This document shows, piece by piece, positions 27,314 to 35,884 of a stretch of DNA of 64,000 bases. The stretch's first letter is position 1. Each line of letters starts with the position of its first letter. The stretch is from Shouchella patagoniensis (GTDB lineage: Bacteria; Bacillota; Bacilli; Bacillales; Bacillaceae_D): assembly GCF_002019705.1 (NCBI RefSeq), contig NZ_KV917377.1, positions 4,279,938 to 4,343,937 of the forward strand, in the 5' to 3' direction. Under the pieces are notes generated by a model. The model was given only the letters and a program-made list of their open reading frames with translations. It was not told the DNA's origin and ran no database searches. Both the position numbers and the translations under genes were made by a program.

Positions 27314-29043
27314 ATGAGTCAAATATTAGAGAATAAGATGGTTCAGATGAGGATTACAAATCTTGAGTATAAATTTGATGATATGACAGAAAAGGAAGTT
27401 GTTCATAGTATTCAAAGAATTTATTTAGAAGAAACCGGAAAACCACTTGAAGTTAATATTGAAATTGAACGTATGGATACCTATAGTCAACAATTCACAT
27501 CGGATGCTAAAGGGACTGCTATCATTCTAGACAGTGAGGGAGATGAAGGTGAAATAAAGGAAATAGTATTTATCTCTAGAGGAAGTGAAACAAATAATGA
27601 TTGGATAGATAATGTCTTTGGGATTGGAGTAGGGACTGGGGGCGCACAATATGCTCGAGACTCTACTACATTCATTGATATAGTTAATGAAAAAAATAAA
27701 ACTGCCGATAATGTGCCCATCTATTCCTTAGCGCATTCAAAAGGGCATAATACAGTTGCAACAATCCAATTAAGGGATGAATATTTCTCAGAAGTTAATA
27801 CATTCAATGGAGCGCAATCAAATACCATTCAGCAAATTATATATGATGAAGATTTCCGTTTTGAGGTTAGAAGGAAGTTTAATGTATCTGATTTAGACTC
27901 CATCCGCTCCATCCCCCCAGAAGAGCTCGAAGCCTTTGCCAAAGACTATTATGAAGACAAAGGAACGAACATTCATCAGACGCGTTCTACAAGCGATTTT
28001 CTTTATGCATTGGATGCTATGCCAGGTATGTTTGTTGTTGGAAACGTTCAAGAGCACCAAACGGATCATGTGAATGATGGGTTTGTCGGAGCAATGGACG
28101 CAATATCGAAGGAAGATTTGCAATTGATAAGTCATTTTCTTGCGCCTTATGGGGAGGTTTATGCAGAAGATGGTGTTGATGGATTGCTACAATCCGCCTT
28201 AGATGAGGCGTATCAGTTTTACGTGAACAACCCTGAAGCTGATCCGATCGATTTTGATTCCGTTAGGGATTCTATGGGAGGGCTTGTTAAAGGGCTAAGG
28301 GATGCAGGCTACTTGTCTGAAGAAGATGCAGAGGATTTGCGTACTGAGTTAATACGGTTAGTTGATGATGTCGAGCCAATTTATGAAAGTATGTATGAGG
28401 GAGAGGGCTTTCATCCTCAACGGATGTGGGAGGATTTTGTTCATTCTTTTATGACTTATAATTTTAGTACTAAGCAGCGGATGGAAAAGATCGACGAGTT
28501 GTTTGCAGTTGTTGGTGAAGCTGCCTATGACCATCATAGCCTAGAGGCGTTAATGAACGAATTAGCCGTAGGAAAGTCATATCAAGGTGGGGAAATGTAT
28601 CTTGAACTTGGTGGAGGACCGGGTGGACAAGGACAAATCAAACTAAATCTTTCAAAAACCCTCGATGCCTACGCAGCGATAACAAGGTGCTGGATGAGCA
28701 AGATGCGATGTTAGAAAAGTATTTGGGCATAGTGGAGCAAGAGTATACGGAATATTATGAAGGCAAAAAACAGCAACTAGGTTCGCAAATTGCATCCATT
28801 GAGAACAATTACAAATCGTATCAAAGTTGGTTGCCTACGTCCTATAGTGGGTTGATCACGAACTTGAAATTTCATGAGTCGTTTAAACCGCTTGTAGGTG
28901 CACCGATGGAAGGAATGGCCTTGGCTGTGAGGCAAAACCGCGAAAAAATCGAAACAACGGCTGAAGAAATGCGTAAAGCAGTGGAAGAGGTTTTTGATGT
29001 GGAACATAATGTAGCGGGCATGTTTAAGCACTTATCTGGCTAA
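27314..29043 (+). pseudogene. lipase-fold protein with C-terminal helical domain (TslA-like), frameshifted at about 28685
   Basis: Frame 1 (27314-28714) encodes a lipase-3-like fold: FISRGSETNNDWIDNV matches the FRGT..ND block, and SLAHSKGHN is a degenerate GHSxGG elbow with the Ser near residue 141. The stretch IPPEELEAFAKDYYEDKGTNIHQTR is shared with the 59842 protein. Near 28685 a one-base shift moves reading to the frame 28687-29043 (VLDEQDAMLEKYLGIVEQEY...), a roughly 115-residue helical end. Together about 575 residues have toxin domain first, helical secretion-like domain last, as in TslA. If the frameshift is real the product loses its presumed secretion domain. Confidence 0.7.
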
Positions 29044-29150
29044 CGGACCCGTTGCAAATTGAAAAAGCGTATGACCGTATGTGCCAAAGGTTATTTGCTT
29101 TTTTGACATGCAATGTGATGGGATTTGAACGAATATATGGAGGGGTATAG

Positions 29151-29480
29151 ATGGAATCATTTGGTTATAAAAATACACACAAACTACAAGGGGAAGTGTG
29201 TTATGACATAAAGCGTAATCAGGTTGTCGGACATATCCAAAAAATGATGGACGGGCTTGGAGAGTTAAAACAAAAACTGACTGCGGTGCTTGATTCGAGT
29301 GAAGGGGAAATCATTATGGCAACCGTTGAAGAAGTTGAGTCGAATACGTTGGAAGGGCAGGAACGGCTCCAACTTGTTACGGATGAGTTTATTCAGTTTC
29401 ATAGAAAATTTGAAGAGCAAACGAATGAGATGAAGACACAGCCGTATACAATTACGTATACGGAAGTGCCAAAGGTTTAA
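29151..29480 (+). CDS. small helical protein, candidate secretion partner of the lipase-fold protein
   Basis: 109 residues, ATG after GGAGGGG, about 110 bp past the lipase gene. Predicted mostly helical and acidic (VGHIQKMMDGLGELKQKLTAVL, RLQLVTDEFIQFHRKFEEQTNEM) with no membrane segment: the size and shape of WXG100-like/Tla partner proteins of type VII secretion. No WxG motif is visible, so the assignment rests on position and shape. Confidence 0.6.
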   Translation: MESFGYKNTHKLQGEVCYDIKRNQVVGHIQKMMDGLGELKQKLTAVLDSSEGEIIMATVEEVESNTLEGQERLQLVTDEFIQFHRKFEEQTNEMKTQPYTITYTEVPKV

Positions 29481-29553
29481 ATATATTGGGAAACCAGCTG
29501 ATGCCATCTTGAAAGATGGATAAATGTTGGTTACACATTGCTCCAAAAACGAT

Positions 29554-29720
29554 TTAAAACGATGGATAGATCGTTTGGGTTTCTTTATTTAGTTCATGTC
29601 CGGCGTCTGTAATCATGACAGACCGGGCATTTTTAATCGATTTACTTAAATGTGCTGATGCCCGTTTATTTACGAAATCCTTACCACTACATACAACGAA
29701 AGGTTTACATTGGATCTCGG
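29554..29720 (-). pseudogene. C-terminal remnant of an alpha/beta hydrolase
   Basis: The minus frame reads CKPFVVCSGKDFVNKRASAHLSKSIKNARSVMITDAGHELNKETQ and stops at 29554: an acid-loop (SGKDF) and catalytic His (DAGHELN) tail of an alpha/beta hydrolase without the rest. It abuts cutC. Confidence 0.65.
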
Positions 29721-29735
29721 TGTCTTCTTTCTATT

Positions 29736-30365
29736 TCACCAAAGAATCCGCGTACCGTGTAATTCAGTCGCTCCAGTAGCTGTATGAATGAAGTCTACAT
29801 TGCTTGATGTAATTCCTCCTCCAGGCATAATGATAATTCTTCCTGCGCTATAGTCGATACACCGACGAATAAATTCGATATTCTCAACAATGTTTTGATG
29901 GGGGCCGTGCATTAAGACGCGCTTAAAGCCAAGTCGAGTGAGGGTGTCCAACGTTTGATACGGATCCTCTACTACATCAAAGGCCATATGAAATGTGGTT
30001 TCGAGTCCATCAGCGACATGAAGCAGGCGCTCCATCGCTTCATCGTCGACAACTCCCTTTTCAGTTAAACAACCAAGTACAACCCCATCAAAGCCTAATT
30101 CTTTTAAAATGTGAATGTCGCTTTTCATGATGGCTTGTTCTTCTTTTGTATAAATAAAGTTGCCTCCGCGTGGACGAACAATGCCCATCAGCTGAACGGA
30201 TACGTCACGACATTTTTTTGCGGCGAGGCGAGCGACGCCATAACTGACCGTCGTACCGCCAACGGCTAAATTGTCACAGAGTTCAATGCGATCTGCGCCA
30301 GCTTCTATTGCTTTTTGTAAATAGGTTGTATTCTCTAAACAGATTTCTCGCAAAAACGGGTTCAT
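29736..30365 (-). CDS. cutC: copper homeostasis protein CutC family
   Basis: 209 residues, a TIM barrel with CutC landmarks: REICLENTTYLQKAIEAGADRIELCDNLAVGGTT, MGIVRPRGGNFIYT, GFDGVVLGCLT, TFHMAFDV, RVLMHGP, IIIMPGGGIT and GATELHG. The family was linked to copper tolerance in E. coli, but a direct metal role is disputed. The ATG follows GGAGAACGACC. Slightly shorter at the C-terminus than E. coli CutC, as usual in Firmicutes. Single gene. Confidence 0.93.
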   Translation of the reverse strand: MNPFLREICLENTTYLQKAIEAGADRIELCDNLAVGGTTVSYGVARLAAKKCRDVSVQLMGIVRPRGGNFIYTKEEQAIMKSDIHILKELGFDGVVLGCLTEKGVVDDEAMERLLHVADGLETTFHMAFDVVEDPYQTLDTLTRLGFKRVLMHGPHQNIVENIEFIRRCIDYSAGRIIIMPGGGITSSNVDFIHTATGATELHGTRILW

Positions 30366-30552
30366 GGTCGTTCTCCTTATGTAAAAAGTAGTGGAAACAT
30401 GCGATGCTCTTTGCTCTTTAGTTTAACAAAAAGTTTGATGCGAATGTGGGGAATTAGCTGGTACCGTCTTTACAAGAGGTTTGCCGAAGCAAAGCAGAGG
30501 GAAAATAACATGAATCGAACACGTAGAATAATGTTTAAAAGGGAGACAATGA

Positions 30553-31770
30553 ATGAGACGTAAGGATGGATTTTTTCGACTGAAAATGAGTTTGAAATGG
30601 ATAGCCTTTTTGTCTGGACTATTTATTAGTATGATTGTGCTTGCATTCGCAGGTAGTCCGTTATTGATAGGGACAGGCAGTGATTTTGTACAGCTTGGGA
30701 CAAAGTCTTGGAGTATTATTGGTCCCCACCTCGTGCTTTTTAGTTGTGTCGCGGTTGTGCTTACGCTTGTATGTGTTAAAAAGATTAAACGTCCTTTAGC
30801 ATATACAGCAATTGGTCTTTCGTTTATAGCTTTGATATCTTCCACTTGGATTACGGGGTCGATAGGAAAGACGATAGAAGGTGATGATGGGTTAGAGAAT
30901 CCATTCACTACTTTCGTGCCAACGAGTACGAAACCAATTGAGCCAGATCGGACAGAGATGTATCAAGGTGCTGATGGACAAGAGCTTGAGGCGTTGGTAT
31001 ATGAACCAGCTACAAGGACAGAAGAGGATGCTCCGGTTATGATGTATATTCATGGTGGTGGCTGGATTTCTGGGGAACCCGCCAATTGGGGTTCTAATGC
31101 CCGGTGGTATGCCGAGCGAGGATGGGTAGTTGTAAGCGTTGAATACGAATTGGCTACAGAGGAAAACGCGACATGGAACAAAGCGCCAGAAGATGTTGCA
31201 TGTGGGCTCGCTTGGACTAAGAAAAATGCCTCCGAGTGGGGTGGCGACGAGGAACAATTGGTGGTAATTGGTGAATCATCCGGTGGGAATCTTGCGGTCA
31301 ATCTTGCTTGGTCTGCAGCACTTGACGAAGAACCATCAGAGTGTGCAATTTATGGAACGGCACCAGAACCACAAGCGGTCGTCGCTAGTTATCCAGTCAT
31401 TAATCCAAGTTATACGTATGAAAATGGGAACGAAATGCAAGGGTTAAATCCACAGGAATTTACGGAAGCTTATATCGGGGGCACGCCTAATGAGCACCCA
31501 GACCGAATCGCTGCAATTGATTCAAGTGAATATGCATCTCCTTCAGCACCTCCAACGCTCATCTTGGAGGCGGAGAAAGATGATATCGTTCCGGTTAAAG
31601 GGGTATCAGAGGCAGCAGAAGAAGCGCAGGAACAAGGTGTCGATTTAACGCGCAAGACCTTCCCGTATAGCCACCATGGCTTTGATTCCTATCCAGGAAG
31701 TTTAGGGAACGTAGCTTCAAAATCTGTCGTAGTTAACTATCTAGAGAATCTTGGGCTTAGTCCAGGCTAG
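30553..31770 (+). CDS. membrane-anchored alpha/beta hydrolase (esterase/lipase, HSL/BD-FAE-like)
   Basis: 405 residues. Three N-terminal helices (about 12-35, 53-75, 80-100) precede an extracytoplasmic alpha/beta hydrolase: oxyanion MYIHGGGWISG, nucleophile elbow GESSGGNLAVN, acid in LEAEKDDIVP and catalytic His in YSHHGFD. The catalytic part is complete. Such enzymes hydrolyse carboxyl esters; acting outside the membrane is inferred from topology. The ATG follows GGGAG. No operon partner. Confidence 0.87.
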   Translation: MRRKDGFFRLKMSLKWIAFLSGLFISMIVLAFAGSPLLIGTGSDFVQLGTKSWSIIGPHLVLFSCVAVVLTLVCVKKIKRPLAYTAIGLSFIALISSTWITGSIGKTIEGDDGLENPFTTFVPTSTKPIEPDRTEMYQGADGQELEALVYEPATRTEEDAPVMMYIHGGGWISGEPANWGSNARWYAERGWVVVSVEYELATEENATWNKAPEDVACGLAWTKKNASEWGGDEEQLVVIGESSGGNLAVNLAWSAALDEEPSECAIYGTAPEPQAVVASYPVINPSYTYENGNEMQGLNPQEFTEAYIGGTPNEHPDRIAAIDSSEYASPSAPPTLILEAEKDDIVPVKGVSEAAEEAQEQGVDLTRKTFPYSHHGFDSYPGSLGNVASKSVVVNYLENLGLSPG

Positions 31771-31920
31771 ACCGAAGAAAAGGAAACAGATAAGGATCAT
31801 CTAGTGGAATAAATGACGCACCTCTGGTTTAATAGATGAAAGAAGAGCCTACCATATTTGTTTGCATGGGCAGCACATGTGCTGTCATGATAAAAAAGTA
31901 GTCGCGCCAAGGAGGTAAGC

Positions 31921-32541
31921 ATGTACATTCCGAAGCATTTCAAAATGGATGACAAAGAAATGATGTATGACATCATTGAAGCAAATGGGTTTGCAACGCT
32001 TATGGCTCAGCATCAGGGTTACCCGAATGCAACTCATTTACCTTTACTCTTGGATAAAGAAAGTGGCTATTTGTACGGTCATTTCGCACGAGCGAATGAG
32101 CAGTGGCAAGATATTCGTAATCAAGAAGTACTTGTGGTGTTTCAAGGACCTCATTGCTATATCTCACCTTCTTGGTATGAAACAGATCGCGCAGTGCCGA
32201 CGTGGAATTATGTCGCCGTTCATGTATATGGGCAAGTAGAATTTGTAAGAAACGATGAGTTGAAGACTTCGTTACGAGACCTCGTATTGAAATATGAGCA
32301 GCCAACGAGTGCATATCAATTTGACGAGGTTGACTCTGGGTTTCTGGATGGAATGGCAAAAGGCGTTGTTGGCTTCAGAATTCAAATAAGCAGAATGGAA
32401 GGCAAGGCGAAGTTAAGTCAGAATCACTCCGACGAACGAAAAAAACGAGTGATCGGCCAGCTAGAACAATCAGGTAACCAAAATGAGCAACAAATTGCGG
32501 TTTTAATGAAAGCAGAGGGAACGAGACAAGTTGGGCGTTAG
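31921..32541 (+). CDS. paiB: PaiB-family FMN-binding protein
   Basis: 206 residues matching PaiB throughout: [64 protein letters not shown] and [18 protein letters not shown]. In B. subtilis paiB, encoded with the acetyltransferase paiA, negatively affects protease synthesis and sporulation; the fold is a split-barrel flavin binder. Here paiA is absent. The ATG follows AAGGAGG. Confidence 0.92.
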   Translation: MYIPKHFKMDDKEMMYDIIEANGFATLMAQHQGYPNATHLPLLLDKESGYLYGHFARANEQWQDIRNQEVLVVFQGPHCYISPSWYETDRAVPTWNYVAVHVYGQVEFVRNDELKTSLRDLVLKYEQPTSAYQFDEVDSGFLDGMAKGVVGFRIQISRMEGKAKLSQNHSDERKKRVIGQLEQSGNQNEQQIAVLMKAEGTRQVGR

Positions 32542-32785
32542 TAGGAATGCAAGTAGAAGCGGTCGCAGAGGTAACGCTTCTTATTTGCTTTGAGGTTAAA
32601 GTTTAGTGGACGAGAAGAACCTGATGGTAAAATCGTTGTCAGCTATTTAGTTCTAGCGAAAAAGTTGATATGGTAGAAAGGCTTTGTCTCGCTACAAGGA
32701 ACCTGTTTCATTTTAGTATAAAAGGGTACTCCTTACTTGTAGGAAATTGAGCGAAAAGCATTTTAGTATGGAGGGTATAAGCATC

Positions 32786-33181
32786 ATGAGAGCATTTGTT
32801 ATGTTTGGGTTGGTTACAATTACTTCTTTCGGTTTAATCGCGTGTAGTAATGGAGACCAGCAATCAAACAATCAAGAAGAAGAAAACATTCAGGCGGAAG
32901 AATCTCAAGCAAGCGGGACTCAAGAAAAGACGGATACTGGAGAAGCTCAAGAAACCAGTTGGGAAGAAGTTGAACTGGTGGAAAGTGAACTAGATCAATC
33001 CTTTTCTGATTACCAGTTAGTGAATGACCAAGGAGGCAGCCGTGTCATTCACTACTTAGAAGGTGAACGTCCTCAATACAAATCCATTTTTATTAAAGAT
33101 GAAAATCGGTTAAAAATTGTATCGATGAATGAAGAGGGAGACGGATTAATTTTTAATGAAGTGATCGATAGTGACAGTTAA
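32786..33181 (+). CDS. small lipoprotein, unknown function
   Basis: The start is set at ATG 32786 behind GGAGGG, giving 131 residues: signal MRAFVMFGLVTITSFGLIAC (lipobox LIAC), a Gln/Glu/Ser/Thr-rich linker and a short C-terminal domain (DYQLVNDQGGSRVIHYLEG, SIFIKDENRLKIV). Anchored on the outer face of the membrane. No family recognised. Monocistronic, with a very strong terminator. Confidence 0.75.
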   Translation: MRAFVMFGLVTITSFGLIACSNGDQQSNNQEEENIQAEESQASGTQEKTDTGEAQETSWEEVELVESELDQSFSDYQLVNDQGGSRVIHYLEGERPQYKSIFIKDENRLKIVSMNEEGDGLIFNEVIDSDS

Positions 33182-33193
33182 AATAAATAAGGA

Positions 33194-33231
33194 AAAAGAA
33201 GCAAAATCAATTGATTTTGCTTCTTTTTTTG
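33194..33231 (+). terminator. terminator of the small lipoprotein gene
   Basis: A perfect palindromic hairpin (GAAGCAAAATCA and its complement at its core) followed by seven T. Confidence 0.9.
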
Positions 33232-33434
33232 TATGTGTTTTAAACTGTTTAACCAGTTGTTTTTTCAACAAATGACTAGGTTCATGCATCACTTTTTGTT
33301 CCACATTTTTTTATGGAGTTTTTCCTTATTACTGCCCAGAGCTTCTCTTCATTCAGTACGAGCAATGCCTAAGTATTGGATTGAGAGAACAAAGCCATAA
33401 TAGACATAGTTCCATTTACCAGGAGGGTGATGTT

Positions 33435-34490
33435 TTGAAGGTACCAACCAAGCCATGGACTTTGTTGTATAAAATAAATCGGGAAGCAATACCCGATGTT
33501 CAATACTATTTAAGCGAGTGGAAGAAGAAGGCGAACGAAATACCGAATGAGGAATTGCGGACACAAGCTTTAGCCAGTATAAAAGAAAAGTCCTTCCATT
33601 GTGAGGGGGGTGCTGTTTACGGGCTACTCGCTCAAGAAGGGCGCAAAAAGATCATTCGCTTTATTGTGGCTTATCAGACGATTAGTGATTACTTAGATAA
33701 TCTCTGTGACAGGAGCACATCTTTGGATGAAGATGATTTTCGAATGCTCCACCGTTCTATGTACCATGCTTTAACCCCGGGCGAGGTGCCGAACAATTAT
33801 TATCAATTTCGGGAAGATCAAGATGATGATGGGTATTTGGTTTCTCTCGTGCTTGCATGCCAAGACGTGCTTCAAGATTTGCCTGGATTTCAAGATGTTC
33901 AGAATGCTATGCATCAATTAGCACGTTATTATTGTGACTTACAAGTGTACAAGCATGTTGAAAAAAGCAAGCGTGTTGACTTACTTAAAAAATGGTTTGC
34001 CAAGCATGAACAAGAACTTCCTCCGATGACCTGGTATGAGTTTTCTGCTTGTGCAGGCTCTACGTTAGGTATCTTCTGTCTCGCCGCCTACGCCTCAAAA
34101 GATCGGATGACTGTTGAAGAGGTAAACGTATTGAAAGATGGATATTTTCCTTGGACTCAAGGCCTTCATATTATGCTTGATTACTTTATTGATCAAGAAG
34201 AAGATCGATTAGAGGGTGACTTGAATTTTATCTTCTATTATAAAAGCGAAGAGCAGATGATACAGAGATTTAGATACATGAGAGAAAAAGCTGAAAAGAG
34301 CATTCGCTCTTTGCCCGATTGGAGATTCCATCAACTTATCAACAAAGGTTTAATTGCGATTTACTTAGCAGATAAAAAAGTCCAAGAAGACAAAGGATTG
34401 AAAAAAACAGCAAAACAATTTATTCGTTTTGGTGGTCTGCCCACTGCTTTCTTCTACCTTAATAGTTGGGTATATCGTCAGACGTCATAG
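33435..34490 (+). CDS. ytpB: tetraprenyl-beta-curcumene synthase family protein (DUF2600)
   Basis: 351 residues from the TTG at 33435, which follows AGGAGG at 8 nt; the longer frame would place that ribosome site inside the gene. Family landmarks: SIKEKSFHCEGGAVYGLLA, AYQTISDYLDNLCDRS (Asp-rich motif), and WTQGLHIMLDYFIDQEEDR. B. subtilis YtpB cyclises all-E-tetraprenyl diphosphate to tetraprenyl-beta-curcumene, the first step to sesquarterpenes found in spores. Family assignment is strong; the product in this organism is inferred. Confidence 0.9.
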   Translation: MKVPTKPWTLLYKINREAIPDVQYYLSEWKKKANEIPNEELRTQALASIKEKSFHCEGGAVYGLLAQEGRKKIIRFIVAYQTISDYLDNLCDRSTSLDEDDFRMLHRSMYHALTPGEVPNNYYQFREDQDDDGYLVSLVLACQDVLQDLPGFQDVQNAMHQLARYYCDLQVYKHVEKSKRVDLLKKWFAKHEQELPPMTWYEFSACAGSTLGIFCLAAYASKDRMTVEEVNVLKDGYFPWTQGLHIMLDYFIDQEEDRLEGDLNFIFYYKSEEQMIQRFRYMREKAEKSIRSLPDWRFHQLINKGLIAIYLADKKVQEDKGLKKTAKQFIRFGGLPTAFFYLNSWVYRQTS

Positions 34491-34984
34491 AACAGCTAAG
34501 GATAAACAAAATGAATCCAAGATAACCTCAATTCCATGGAGTTGAGGTTATAAAATCGTTCACATTAATAACTAGAGTCATTAATGTGAACCGAGCAATC
34601 ATTTTATAACTAAACTGCTGGAGTAGTGTATCTACCATTATTGGATGCTTTAGTCAGTCGCTTCAATACAGCATACGCTTCTTATATGTTACACATTGCA
34701 AAACTGAAGCATTCACTAAAGGGACGAAAAGGTTTTTTCCGGAGAGCTCATCGATAAATTCACAAATTCATGTACAAGTAGAAAAAAATGGATATGAGGT
34801 CAAGGTAAAACTGTTAAATCGTTACCGCCGACTACGAATCAACGGTTATTTCATTTATTTCATAAGAAATGGCCATGCTACAAAGTTAGTTTAAAATGAG
34901 TCAATTTGTCTGCGTGTATAGCCCGTACAACTCTTGATCTCCTACATATAGTATTAATAGATTGACGGAAGGAGGAACAAGTAA
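34491..34984. other. intergenic region with two hairpins and unidentified debris
   Basis: Two inverted repeats follow ytpB: ATAACCTCAA/TTGAGGTTAT (34522-34551, likely terminator) and GTTCACATTAAT/ATTAATGTGAAC (34558-34591). From about 34620 to 34890 short frames (for example VEKNGYEVKVKLLNRYRRLR) look like decayed coding DNA I cannot identify. Confidence 0.5.
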
Positions 34985-35281
34985 ATGGGATATAACAACG
35001 ATTATAAAGTAGATTCATACTATTCAAATTCTTATAAGAATGGCAGTAAAAAAGAATGTGATTGTGATTCATTCTTTAAGAACATCTCCCGCGGGGAAGA
35101 AGTAAAGGTATTCCTTAAAGGTGGCGGTCATGTTTCTGGTGAATTTATCGATGTCCGCGGCAATTTAGTTTATCTTGCAAAAGCTGACTGTCATCGTCAC
35201 GAGAAATGTAAATGTGACGATGAGCGTAAAGTGAAAATTTCCACGATCTGCTGTGACGATATTGTAGCAGTAGAGGTTTAA
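34985..35281 (+). CDS. Cys-rich small protein, possible spore coat/exosporium component
   Basis: 98 residues, ATG after GGAAGGAGG. A Tyr/Asn/Ser-rich N-terminus is followed by a CDCDSFF segment and a compact beta-rich domain (GEEVKVFLKGGGHVSGEFIDVRGNLVYLA) with further Cys/His pairs (CHRHEKCKC, TICCDDIVAVEV). The domain resembles small Sm-like barrels of coat-associated proteins in spore formers; eight cysteines suit a cross-linked layer. Function inferred from composition only. Confidence 0.65.
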   Translation: MGYNNDYKVDSYYSNSYKNGSKKECDCDSFFKNISRGEEVKVFLKGGGHVSGEFIDVRGNLVYLAKADCHRHEKCKCDDERKVKISTICCDDIVAVEV

Positions 35282-35307
35282 ATATAAATATAGGAAACAC
35301 TTTTATG

Positions 35308-35336
35308 GCCCAGGACGCGTGACGTTCTGGGCTGTT
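35308..35336 (+). terminator. terminator of the Cys-rich protein gene
   Basis: GCCCAGGACG pairs with CGTTCTGGGC (one G-U) around a 5-base loop. Confidence 0.7.
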
Positions 35337-35884
35337 CTTCTTCGTCTATTTAATATAAATCATTAACTCGATTCGAGTGGCTTCTCGATCTACCTTAAAA
35401 TGGTCAACACGTGCATTTACATATTGCTTGATAAGCGTCAAAAAGATGTTTTTTAAACGATTTTAAGATCGATCCATTCTTGAGAAACCCTAGTGGTTTG
35501 ACAATGCGTTTATAGAACGGTTCATTAAATAAGTCCGGGAATAGGACATGTATGTGATGATTGAAGTGTAATTAAAAAGGGCCAGAAAATTGTATATTAT
35601 AATATTATGTAGAAGTTAATCTTATTTGTAGACGCACTGTAAAAATTATATGATTTAATTAAAAGCAATCCATTTATTTCAAAAACTGTGTTACATTCCA
35701 ATAGTACGAAACAATAGGGGGGAAAAAAGGGAATGGCAAATAAAATGTTTACTGAAAAGTAACTGTTATCTAAATTTACCTTATTTATTCCAATAAAAAG
35801 ATTGACAATTTTAAATTTAATATTTAAGGTAATTTTAACGAATAGACAAAACTATTAAAAATTAAAGTGAGAGGAGCAAATCAT
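35337..35884. promoter_or_regulatory. long upstream region of the amine/amino-acid operon
   Basis: AT-rich. A minus-strand fragment ending at 35346 (VDREATRIELMIYIK) looks like a lost gene's tail. Near the operon, TTGACA at 35802-35807 is a good -35 with a weak -10 17 nt on. It lies between inverted repeats AAATTTACCTTATTTATT (from 35772) and AATATTTAAGGTAATTTT (from 35818), whose TTACCTTA/TAAGGTAA cores are exact. This could be a regulator site. A tiny frame at 35733 (MANKMFTEK) follows a G/A-rich ribosome-like site. Confidence 0.4.

Noticed and set aside
33349-33564. minus-strand frame at the ytpB start
   Set aside because: Overlaps the ytpB ribosome site and coding start; no family features.
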